From positions 1 to 8,476 of the forward strand of contig CAMLFI010000092.1 in NCBI GenBank assembly GCA_946479225.1: DNA of 8,476 nucleotides, given 5' to 3'. The translations under genes were made by a program, and so were the position numbers. The stretch comes from an uncultured Mucilaginibacter sp. GTDB lineage: Bacteria > Bacteroidota > Bacteroidia > Sphingobacteriales > Sphingobacteriaceae. Shown here in pieces: positions 1 to 5,890 of the stretch (its first letter is position 1; each line of letters opens with the position of its first letter). The notes under the pieces are model-generated. The model was not told the DNA's origin and did not search any database. It was given only the letters and a program-made list of their open reading frames with translations.

Positions 1-536
1 GGAGCAACCAGGGACATGCCAACTTAATTTTAGATAACATGATAGCGGAAAAAAAGGTAAAGCCGTTTATTATTGTGATGACCTATGGCATGACCAATAG
101 ATCTGTAAGAGTTAACGGCGTTAGGCAATTTGCAGTTGATACATTTAAAACCGTTTTATTAAAGGAATTGGTGCCGTATGTTGATGCTAACTTCCGCACC
201 ATTGCTACCAGAAATGGCCGCGCAATGGCGGGCCTTTCAATGGGTGGCCGCGAAACAAAAGAAATAACATTAGCCAACCCCGAAGTATTTGCTTACTGGG
301 GACTATTAAGTGGCGGCGAATATGCGCCTGCAGACCTGAAAGGCAAAATGAAACCGAAGTTTTTATTTATTAGCGCAGGTGATAAAGAAGCCAGAGCAGC
401 CACTATCCCGAAAGCCGAAACCGACCTAAAGGCCGCCGGTTATAATGTTGCTACCTACATTTCTAAAAACACGGCGCACGAGTTTCAAACATGGCGTCGC
501 AGTTTGCTGGTGATGGCTCCGCTTTTGTTTAAATAA
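1..536 (+). CDS. alpha/beta-hydrolase esterase, C-terminal part (feruloyl/enterochelin esterase-like)
   Basis: The reading frame is already open at the left edge (first full codon at position 3), so this is the C-terminal ~177 residues of a longer protein whose start lies outside the window. The first residues, SNQGHANLILDNMI followed by KPFIIVMTYG, match the core of the esterase D / carbohydrate esterase family 1 fold. The nucleophile elbow GLSMGG carries the likely catalytic Ser. The Asp in ISAGDKE and the His in NTAHEFQTW are placed where the acid and base of the triad are expected. Family members hydrolyse ester bonds on plant-polysaccharide substituents or siderophores; most Bacteroidota versions are exported, but the signal peptide would be outside the window. 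The exact substrate cannot be told from this fragment. Apart from the missing 5' end the gene looks intact and ends in TAA just before a strong hairpin terminator. Confidence 0.85.
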   Translation, partial: SNQGHANLILDNMIAEKKVKPFIIVMTYGMTNRSVRVNGVRQFAVDTFKTVLLKELVPYVDANFRTIATRNGRAMAGLSMGGRETKEITLANPEVFAYWGLLSGGEYAPADLKGKMKPKFLFISAGDKEARAATIPKAETDLKAAGYNVATYISKNTAHEFQTWRRSLLVMAPLLFK

Positions 537-562
537 TAAATGATAAGCTATTTTAAATTGAT

Positions 563-590
563 AAATGGGGCGCAAGCCCCATTTTGCTTT
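563..590 (+). terminator. intrinsic terminator after the esterase gene
   Basis: A perfect 9-bp stem, AAATGGGGC (563-571) pairing with GCCCCATTT (576-584), closes a GCAA tetraloop of the GNRA type and runs into ATTTTGCTTT. It sits 27 nt after the esterase stop codon and 76 nt before the end of the convergent helicase gene. It may also stop minus-strand transcripts, since the minus-strand 3' tail is A/T-rich too. Confidence 0.8.
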
Positions 591-659
591 AACAGCACAA
601 TTTACGGGTTTTAACGTTATTTGCTTTATGGCCGATGTGCATAGCAAAGAAGTGCGGAG

Positions 660-2651
660 TTAAAGTTGTCTAACGCCGCAAGAAATGAGATAGTCGGCTA
701 TCGGGTTGTAAAGGTCAGGGCTCCTTGTAGGATCTTCTATATCACCCGGTGGCACAAATATTATCATTCCTTCCCTAGCTCTAGTGAGTAACACTCGGTA
801 TTTATTTAGCGCAAAGTTTTGAGCTAAAATACCTTTCTTTTTTTGCCATTTGGATCCATTGAAAGAATTAAAATCCCATAATTTGCCGTTACGCCTTAAA
901 TCTGCATCCCAACAAACTCCCGTCCAGTCCAATTCTAAGCCTTGCACATCGAATTCTGTTGCAGGAACTTCTAAGTAGTAAGATGACCGCGTATCGTGGC
1001 GATCATTTAGAAACCAATGAGTGGCTTCGAAATCTAAAGTAACTTCTATACCATACGGTCTAAGCCTTCGCGCGCCTGAGCTAGCAACTAACCCCATTCT
1101 TCTAGAGCCTTTGCATTGATTTCTTAACCATTTCTTTGCTTGCTCTAGGTCTCTCGTCAAATAAATTTCGAAATTCTTTAACTCGTTGTCGTGAAGCTCT
1201 TTAGCTAAAATAGGTTCGTTGATTAATACTAAGTTAACCCAGTTGGAAAGTTGTTCAGCTTTATAGGATCTGATTGAAACATCTAAGTGAAGATACGCTT
1301 CTTCTATCACTACCACGTTTGATGGTAGTTGATCAAATAAAGTCATATTACCTGTGCTGTGATTGCCTGTTTTCAACTGCGGTGATATATAAATCTTCCA
1401 GTCATTAAACTTTTCCTTTAAAACCCTTCCCCATTCAGGAAGACCAGCTTCTCCAGTGTTTATTTCTTGCCCACCACCTACTAAAGCAACAACAGCGGCC
1501 CAACCGTCATTTCTGCTCATAATCTCTAACATTATTTCAGCTTCCGATAAATTTCGCTGGAATTTTTTGTTAGACTGTTCAGCGTTCCATGCCCTTTGCG
1601 CTTCATCAAAAATCACTATTCTATTATTAGGAATGGCGTCAGCCTCTTCGAAATAATGGGATATAAAATGATGAACGTTTTCAATAAAAGAGATGTCCCG
1701 ACTTGTTGATTTTTTGGTGACTTTAGGGTTTTTTAGTTTAGCCCTTTTATATGCATCACGTGACAAAGCTTCTCTCAACACTTTTACTAATGGTCCATTC
1801 CCAGAGAGAAATGTTGCAATTGACCCATCTTTATTTTGAAATGCCTTATGATGTACAATATTAAGCCCGGCAAGTGTTTTGCCCGCACCAGGCACCCCAG
1901 TAATGAAACAAATTATTTTGTCGTTGTTCTTTTTGGCCTCATCAATGGCGGCTATAACAGCTTTTGATGTACTCGTTAGGTTTTTTATTCTTGCGTGTGA
2001 CCTCGAAATTTCAACGACCGATTTGCCAGAATACAACGTCTGCGCTGCTTCAATAATGGTTGGCGTGGGATAATAGGCACTGCTATTCCATTTTACATAA
2101 TCAATCGGATTTTCACTTTTACAGGTAGATACTACGTTTTGAAGAATTGTTGCGAAATTACTGGAGTTAGCTAATAGAATATTTCCGATCGAATTTTCAA
2201 ACTTCAACATTTCGTTCTCAATATCTTTTGCTTCAGTAGAAAGTAAAATTGGAACTATATTTCTGTTTTTAGACTCAAAATGGAAATCACGTAAATCCAA
2301 ACAATAATCCATTAATTGTTCTTTATCCAAACTTAAGTGGTCGGTTTGCCCCACTTTAAACTCAACCACTATTATTAAATCATTTGCTATTAAAACAACG
2401 TCGATACGCTTTTCCCTACGGGCAATCGTATACTCGAGAAGTATGGCAAAATCCTTAATTTCCGAATTTTTCTCTATTGCTTCTAAAAAGGACGATTTTA
2501 AAATTAAAACCGCCTCTCGCCAAGCGCGAGTTTGTGTATGTATTTGCTGGTAAAAACCGGCTAATTCTGCCTGGTTTGTAAGGGCTCCTATTATTCGTTC
2601 TTCATCGTCATTGATGAAATCACCGACAGATTTTGCGTAGAAAGCCCCCAT
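660..2651 (-). CDS. PD-(D/E)XK nuclease-like / DUF2075 (Schlafen group 3-type) helicase fusion protein
   Basis: 663 aa. Residues ~45-130 look like a PD-(D/E)XK nuclease core: E73, D84 in RIDVVLI, the E97-F98-K99 triad on a beta strand, then Q112 in EQLMDYCLDL. Residues ~245-635 form an SF1-type helicase/ATPase of the DUF2075 family: Walker A GVPGAGKT (252-259), Walker B IVIFDEAQ (345-352), a motif III-like VGGGQEI (391-397), a motif V-like stretch TEFDVQGLELD (565-575), and motif VI LLTRAREG (621-628). All key ATPase and nuclease residues are present, so it is probably active on nucleic acid; cytoplasmic, no signal peptide. The ATG overlaps the stop of the upstream XRE gene by one base (TAATG), implying translational coupling. 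Known relatives with this domain pair include anti-phage nuclease-helicases (Nhi-type, from memory) and genes in defence islands, so phage defence is the inferred role. It is A+T-richer than the genes to its right. Domain calls are firm; the biological role is inference. Confidence 0.88.
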   Translation of the reverse strand: MGAFYAKSVGDFINDDEERIIGALTNQAELAGFYQQIHTQTRAWREAVLILKSSFLEAIEKNSEIKDFAILLEYTIARREKRIDVVLIANDLIIVVEFKVGQTDHLSLDKEQLMDYCLDLRDFHFESKNRNIVPILLSTEAKDIENEMLKFENSIGNILLANSSNFATILQNVVSTCKSENPIDYVKWNSSAYYPTPTIIEAAQTLYSGKSVVEISRSHARIKNLTSTSKAVIAAIDEAKKNNDKIICFITGVPGAGKTLAGLNIVHHKAFQNKDGSIATFLSGNGPLVKVLREALSRDAYKRAKLKNPKVTKKSTSRDISFIENVHHFISHYFEEADAIPNNRIVIFDEAQRAWNAEQSNKKFQRNLSEAEIMLEIMSRNDGWAAVVALVGGGQEINTGEAGLPEWGRVLKEKFNDWKIYISPQLKTGNHSTGNMTLFDQLPSNVVVIEEAYLHLDVSIRSYKAEQLSNWVNLVLINEPILAKELHDNELKNFEIYLTRDLEQAKKWLRNQCKGSRRMGLVASSGARRLRPYGIEVTLDFEATHWFLNDRHDTRSSYYLEVPATEFDVQGLELDWTGVCWDADLRRNGKLWDFNSFNGSKWQKKKGILAQNFALNKYRVLLTRAREGMIIFVPPGDIEDPTRSPDLYNPIADYLISCGVRQL

Positions 2652-2872
2652 TATCTGACAAATTTTGGAGAGTCAAAAAAATCTTTGAATGGAATATTCA
2701 AGGCGATTGTAAGCTTTTCGAGGTTCTGAATAGAGATATTTCGCCTGCCGTTTTCTACGTCGGTAACATAGGTCCTGTCAATTTCCGCCTTGTTTGCTAA
2801 AGCTTCTTGTGATATGCCTAAATTATTCCGTAACTCCTTGATTCGCTGACCAACAGCTAGCTTAATACTCAT
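2651..2872 (-). CDS. XRE-family helix-turn-helix regulator
   Basis: 73 aa, essentially one HTH_3 (Cro/CI-type) domain over residues ~8-63: GQRIKELRNNLGISQEALA, then KAEIDRTYVTDVENGRRNIS with the recognition helix, then NLEKLTIALNIPF. Size and layout resemble the controller (C) proteins of restriction-modification systems and other small autorepressors. Its TAA shares one base with the ATG of the nuclease-helicase gene, so the two form a transcriptionally and probably translationally coupled pair. A 16-bp inverted repeat lies 14-29 bp upstream of its start, a natural place for autoregulation. The likely job is to keep the downstream nuclease-helicase at a safe level, or to time its expression after entry into a new host. 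No ligand or effector domain is visible, so relief of repression would need another partner. Confidence 0.9.
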   Translation of the reverse strand: MSIKLAVGQRIKELRNNLGISQEALANKAEIDRTYVTDVENGRRNISIQNLEKLTIALNIPFKDFFDSPKFVR

Positions 2873-2885
2873 TCAGCAATTTCAG

Positions 2886-2901
2886 TTATTGTAGACAATA
2901 A
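2886..2901. promoter_or_regulatory. candidate XRE operator (inverted repeat)
   Basis: TTATTGTAGACAATAA is a perfect inverted repeat with 7-bp arms around AG. It sits 14-29 bp upstream of the XRE start codon. The half-site TAGACAA (2892-2898) recurs inverted as TTGTCTA at 2924-2930, about three helical turns away in the same divergent region. Such paired sites are typical of autoregulating XRE/C proteins. Binding by the adjacent regulator is inferred. Confidence 0.5.
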
Positions 2902-2906
2902 GCCAA

Positions 2907-2947
2907 CGGACTATAAGTGTCATTTGTCTAAAGTTCACTTATATCCG
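2907..2947. repeat. long-spaced inverted repeat in the divergent promoter region
   Basis: TATAAGTG (2912-2919) and CACTTATA (2936-2943) are perfect reverse complements. With one bulged C the arms extend to CGGA-C-TATAAGTG and CACTTATA-TCCG. The 16-nt centre contains the TTGTCTA half-site. It lies between the XRE gene (minus) and the 136-aa gene (plus), so it could be an operator serving both promoters or a hairpin in the leader of either transcript. I could not assign a confident -33/-7 promoter pair on either strand here. Confidence 0.45.
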
Positions 2948-2980
2948 ATTGCAGCTGTTTGATAACGAGATTATTTTAGC

Positions 2981-3391
2981 ATGATGGAAAATGCGAACAA
3001 TTTCATTTTTAAGGTCAAGGCAGGAAATTTAAAGTTCGAAAGAATTGAGCCGCCTTTATTTGAGCTCGATTTAATTTTAATAGAATCGTCATTGCCACAG
3101 ATACTAGCTACTATGCTGATTAAAGCATACAAAGATGGCGTTTCTAAGTTTAGCGAGCTATTGTGTTGGTTGGAGCTTAGCAATCCGCTGAAATTTGATC
3201 AATCATTAGGTCAAAAATTTTACGAATACAAATTGAAGAAGTTCCTAATGAATTTTGCAGGAAACAGACTGACTTATGATTACGGGTCGCAAGCAAATTA
3301 CTTGCTTGAAAACGCCGAACTTGTTTTATCAAATGTGACGTTTACACTAAAAAATAGTGAATTATTAATCACATTTCATTGCAATTGGTGA
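2981..3391 (+). CDS. hypothetical protein, 136 aa, divergent from the XRE/nuclease-helicase pair
   Basis: I do not recognise this protein. It is read from an ATG-ATG start at 2981, and no Shine-Dalgarno sequence is present, as usual in Bacteroidota. No signal peptide, convincing membrane segment or catalytic motif is seen. The middle (residues ~35-85) is likely helical, with alternating hydrophobic and charged residues, including KAYKDGVSKFSELLCWLEL and QKFYEYKLKKFLMNFAG. The C-terminal ~35 residues look like beta strands: AELVLSNVTFTLKNSELLITFHCNW. Composition is A+T-rich like the nuclease-helicase gene, which suggests both arrived together. Its divergent arrangement across a 108-bp region with operator-like repeats suggests it is part of the module, perhaps an accessory or antagonist. 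A 70-residue frame on the opposite strand covers the same DNA but has no recognisable features. Coding status is likely but not certain. Confidence 0.6.
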   Translation: MMENANNFIFKVKAGNLKFERIEPPLFELDLILIESSLPQILATMLIKAYKDGVSKFSELLCWLELSNPLKFDQSLGQKFYEYKLKKFLMNFAGNRLTYDYGSQANYLLENAELVLSNVTFTLKNSELLITFHCNW

Positions 3392-3404
3392 TAATCGAAG
3401 GAAC

Positions 3405-3674
3405 CCGTCAGCAGGGCAGCTTCGGGCGAAATCAGGTAATTTCGATAGTTACCAAGAGAGCGGGGCAAGCCAAGTGTGGTGAACTCACCAAGCGATTTGA
3501 GTGGTGTTCCACGGGCTGATTTTTGCTGTTCCAAACTGTTCCAAATCCTATAAAAAACAGCCAAAAAAAGGCCTAAAAGTGTTCCAAACTGTTCCACGAC
3601 AAAATACATTAGTGCTAATAATCAACAACTTAGTACCGTCAACAACTTTTACACCCTTTACATTTTTTGGAACA
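3405..3674. repeat. dispersed-element copy A with TGTTCCA heptamers
   Basis: Convergent gap between the 136-aa gene and the antiporter gene, with no convincing gene. It contains five direct TGTTCCA heptamers at 3505-3511, 3527-3533, 3537-3543, 3580-3586 and 3590-3596, and one inverted copy (TGGAACA, 3668-3674). Two pairs sit exactly 10 bp apart inside the repeated word TGTTCCAAACTGTTCCA. It also holds CCGTCAGCAGGGC (3405-3417) and GGGCTGATTTTTG (3513-3525), both of which recur with one mismatch each, overlapping and contiguous, at 4969-4990. The intervening ~95 bp contains the short inverted repeat TGGTGA-AC-TCACCA (3477-3490). It is best explained as a copy of a species-specific intergenic repeat; function unknown. 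Confidence 0.6.
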
Positions 3675-3679
3675 GTAAA

Positions 3680-4876
3680 CTACCCCGGATACTCCGCTAC
3701 CGCCTCCTCATTTATCGGCCGTTTATTAAGCAATGCCCCCACCATCAGCACCAGTGCCGACAGAATAATAACCTGGATGATGATAGGGCGGTTGATGAGC
3801 GGGATGCGCAGTTGTGGGGTTAAGGACAGGAACAGCAATATGGTGATGAGTCCGCGCGGCGCTACAAATACCAGTGGGGAGAGGGGCATTTTAGCTGCCT
3901 TTAAAATAAGCGTCCGTACCAAAAATATCCCGGCAGTTATCCCTACCGACCAAACCAGCGTATCGGTAGCAATTAGTTCGTCGGTTTCTATAAGGTAACC
4001 AAACAGCAAAAAGAACAGTGCCCTTACCAAAAAAGTGGCTTCGATGGTTATTTCTTTAAATTTTTTCACTTCGATGTGCAGCACGCTTGGCTCTAGTTTT
4101 TGAACGAAGCCGATGTGTTTAATTTTCTCCAGATTATTGAGGAACAGTCCGAATACCAATATAAAAATCAGCGAAGGCAGGTGGAACACTTTTGAGATCT
4201 CGTAAACCAGGATCACCAAAAATATAATGGGTACAAATTTAATGTGATGCTGAAGCCTGCCCAGCATAAAGGAGAGCGCCCCCGTGGCAACGAATGATAT
4301 CAACACGATTATAATAAGCTCCACAAAAAACTGAACGAAAGACATTACGCCAAAAGTGGTGTGCAGGGCTATAAAATTGAAAAGTATTACGCCGAGGATA
4401 TCGGAAATTGAACTTTCGTAAATAACAAATTCGCGCTGCCCCGCAGTAAAGTTTCGGGTGGCAGGTATGGCTATTGAACTGCTGATGATGGCCAGCGGTA
4501 CAGCGTTAGCTAAACATTGCTGCATATTGTAGCCGGCCAAATAATGTATAGTTAGGGCTATCCCGAAAGAAAGTACCAAAATGGGTACTAACGCTACCCA
4601 AACGGTTTTGCCCACGAGGGGCAGCTTGCCTTTATCAAGTTCAAGCTCTAACGCGCCCTCCAGTACGATGAGAATAAGCCCAATAGTGCCCAGAACAGGC
4701 AAAATACTGCTCAAATTGAACAAAACAACGCCGAAAAGATTGCAAAGTTGCTTAACTATATAACCCAAAGCCAGCAACAAAATAACCGACGGAATTTTGG
4801 TTTTTGCCGATGTAAAATCGAAAATATAAGCTAACAGAACTAATGTACAGAGTGTTATGATGATGCCTACTGTCAT
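3680..4876 (-). CDS. CPA1-like cation:proton antiporter
   Basis: 398 aa, hydrophobic throughout, with roughly 12 membrane segments beginning at residue ~3; no cytoplasmic C-terminal TrkA or CNMP domain, so this is the bare membrane unit of ~400 aa. Family landmarks in order: LILIVLEGALEL (residues 68-79), an ion-site segment YESSISDILGVILF with E154 and D159, the FLVRALFFLLFGYLI helix (282-296), and APRGLITILLFLSL with R341. It should exchange Na+ or K+ for H+ across the inner membrane and help pH and salt homeostasis. In NhaP/NHE-type CPA1 proteins the core site usually reads ES-x-x-ND; here Asn is replaced by Ser158, which may alter ion choice or mark a subfamily. The gene is transcribed alone, facing away from yceH across a repeat-rich gap. 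The ion specificity is not decided by the sequence. Confidence 0.88.
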   Translation of the reverse strand: MTVGIIITLCTLVLLAYIFDFTSAKTKIPSVILLLALGYIVKQLCNLFGVVLFNLSSILPVLGTIGLILIVLEGALELELDKGKLPLVGKTVWVALVPILVLSFGIALTIHYLAGYNMQQCLANAVPLAIISSSIAIPATRNFTAGQREFVIYESSISDILGVILFNFIALHTTFGVMSFVQFFVELIIIVLISFVATGALSFMLGRLQHHIKFVPIIFLVILVYEISKVFHLPSLIFILVFGLFLNNLEKIKHIGFVQKLEPSVLHIEVKKFKEITIEATFLVRALFFLLFGYLIETDELIATDTLVWSVGITAGIFLVRTLILKAAKMPLSPLVFVAPRGLITILLFLSLTPQLRIPLINRPIIIQVIILSALVLMVGALLNKRPINEEAVAEYPG

Positions 4877-4893
4877 GCTTTAATGGTTGGTGT

Positions 4894-4910
4894 CTTGCAA
4901 AAATGGCAAG
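4894..4910. repeat. small inverted repeat upstream of the antiporter start
   Basis: CTTGC (4894-4898) and GCAAG (4906-4910) flank AAAAATG, 18-34 bp upstream of the antiporter start codon. It would fall in the mRNA leader or at the promoter. The arms are short, so it is only a possible regulator site. Confidence 0.25.
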
Positions 4911-4920
4911 GTAATATTTT

Positions 4921-4940
4921 AACCCGACAGGCGACGGGTT
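4921..4940. repeat. inverted repeat AACCCG/CGGGTT
   Basis: AACCCG (4921-4926) and CGGGTT (4935-4940) are separated by 8 nt and followed by a T-rich stretch on the plus strand. No plus-strand gene ends here, so a terminator role is doubtful. It lies at the left part of the repeat-rich gap, and the word AACCCGTC also occurs near the left end of copy A (3402-3409). Confidence 0.3.
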
Positions 4941-4968
4941 GTTTTGAATGGAGTATTAATAAGATAAT

Positions 4969-5186
4969 CCGTCAGCGGGGCTAATTTTTGTTTCACCAGC
5001 GGAACAAAAATCACCAATTTCACAAAACACTGATAAACAAAAAGTTAATCTAAATCCACAGCTAAATTTCCTGACGAATAAGTAGTTTCATCTTGTTTCA
5101 CTTTCAATCACAAAGCGTTAATAATAAATAAGTTAGCAAATTTTCTGTTTCACCGCGTTTCACATTGTTTCATATATTCGTGAAAC
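4969..5186. repeat. dispersed-element copy B with TGTTTCA heptamers
   Basis: This fills most of the 353-bp divergent gap (4877-5229) between the antiporter and yceH, where I see no gene. CCGTCAGCGGGGC (4969-4981) runs directly into TAATTTTTG. GTTTCAC occurs at 4990-4996, 5095-5101, 5147-5153 and 5157-5163, and GTTTCAT at 5085-5091 and 5167-5173; an inverted GTGAAAC lies at 5180-5186. The copies at 5147, 5157 and 5167 are exactly 10 bp apart, one DNA turn. The heptamer TGTTTCA differs by one base from the TGTTCCA of copy A. ATTTTTGTT (4984-4992) and AACAAAAAT (5003-5011) form a perfect 9-bp inverted repeat. Possible roles are a protein-binding array, recombinase arm sites or a regulatory region; none is proven. 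Confidence 0.6.
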
Positions 5187-5215
5187 GCACACCGCATAGT
5201 AAAGCGCTAAAATAT

Positions 5216-5223
5216 TATATTTA
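5216..5223 (+). promoter_or_regulatory. possible -7 box ahead of yceH
   Basis: TATATTTA is one base from the Bacteroidota -7 consensus TAnnTTTG and ends 6 bases before the yceH ATG at 5230. If used, transcription would start almost at the ATG, giving a leaderless or nearly leaderless message. No clear -33 TTTG partner was found, so the call is weak. Confidence 0.25.
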
Positions 5224-5229
5224 CGCACT

Positions 5230-5880
5230 ATGGATACACCACAAACCTTACCTGTTTTAGACGCCGCCGAACTGCGTGTACTGGGCTCGTTAATAGAGAA
5301 AAGCCGCACCACCCCCGACTACTATCCCATGACGCTGAACGGCCTCACCACCGCCTGCAACCAGAAAACATCGCGCAATCCCGTAGTAGCTTACGAGGAA
5401 GCAACCGTAATGGACGCCCTCAACTCCCTCAAAAAACGCGGACTGATATCCACCGCCACCGGAGGATCAAGCAGGGCTATTAAGTTTAAGCATAACTTCG
5501 CCATAGTATACCCGCTTATCCCGCAAGAACTGGCGCTGCTGTGCCTGCTCATGCTGCGCGGCCCCCTAACACCGGGGGAACTGAACACCAACTCCGCCCG
5601 CCTATACGAGTTTGAAACCATAGAAGAAGTGCAGGAGTACTTAGATAAACTAGCCACCGGTCAACCCACGTTTATAACCCAGCTACCCAAACGCCCCGGC
5701 CAAAAGGAAGCCCGCTACGCCCACCTCCTATCCGGTGAACCCCAAATATCAGACGACTGGAACGACGAACCCACAACCCGCAGCACTGGCGGATTAGAAG
5801 CCCGCGTAACGCAACTAGAAGAAGAGCTAACCGCCCTGCGCGAGGCCTTTGATAGTTTGGTAAAAGAGTTGAAGGGGTAG
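5230..5880 (+). CDS. yceH: YceH family (DUF480) winged-helix protein
   Basis: 216 aa, the family's usual length. The N-terminal half shows the hallmark LDAAELRVLGSLIEKSRTTP, then YYPMTLNGLTTACNQKTSRNPV and a basic winged-helix end LKKRGLIS. A second winged-helix-like unit begins near ELALLCLLMLRGPLTPGEL (~101-119) and runs through EEVQEYLDKLA and FITQLPKRPGQKEARYAHLL (~165). The last ~28 residues, EARVTQLEEELTALREAFDSL, form a short coiled coil common in YceH proteins. The role of the family is not settled; the paired winged helices suggest DNA or protein binding. The ATG at 5230 gives the expected N terminus. The gene is richer in G+C than the accessory module to the left, with many C-ending codons. 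It converges on lspA with only 4 nt between the stop codons. Confidence 0.93.
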   Translation: MDTPQTLPVLDAAELRVLGSLIEKSRTTPDYYPMTLNGLTTACNQKTSRNPVVAYEEATVMDALNSLKKRGLISTATGGSSRAIKFKHNFAIVYPLIPQELALLCLLMLRGPLTPGELNTNSARLYEFETIEEVQEYLDKLATGQPTFITQLPKRPGQKEARYAHLLSGEPQISDDWNDEPTTRSTGGLEARVTQLEEELTALREAFDSLVKELKG

Positions 5881-5890
5881 TGGGCTACTC
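5875..5890. terminator. small hairpin spanning the convergent yceH/lspA stops
   Basis: GTAG (5877-5880) pairs with CTAC (5885-5888) across TGGG, extended to 6 pairs with one G-T wobble and one G-C. It covers the end of both convergent genes. It is short and lacks a U-tract, so it may help end transcription but is not a standard terminator. Confidence 0.2.

Noticed and set aside
2971..3183. Minus-strand 70-aa frame opposite the 136-aa gene
   Set aside because: Shorter, Ser/Leu/Lys-rich, no features, and it would overlap the operator region; the plus-strand frame is the better choice.
3505..3596. CRISPR-like or iteron array from the TGTTCCA copies
   Set aside because: Units are only 7 nt, spacing is irregular apart from the 10-bp pairs, and there are no cas or rep genes nearby.
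3376..3609. Minus-strand 77-aa open frame in the convergent gap, with a tail including TTLGLPRSLGNY and SPEAALLTGS
   Set aside because: It lies across the heptamer array and overlaps the end of the 136-aa gene; no family is recognised and the repeats themselves explain the sequence.
3657..3679. TTTAC/GTAAA hairpin as the antiporter terminator
   Set aside because: Only 5 A/T-rich pairs with a 13-nt loop; too weak to call.
3501..3998. Plus-strand 165-aa open frame over the repeat gap and the end of the antiporter gene
   Set aside because: Most of it is antisense to the well-supported antiporter, and the composition (Thr/Ser/Met runs) is that of a membrane-protein gene read backwards.
5391..5657. 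Minus-strand 88-aa frame inside yceH
   Set aside because: Fully antisense to a clear yceH; a shadow of its G+C-rich codons.
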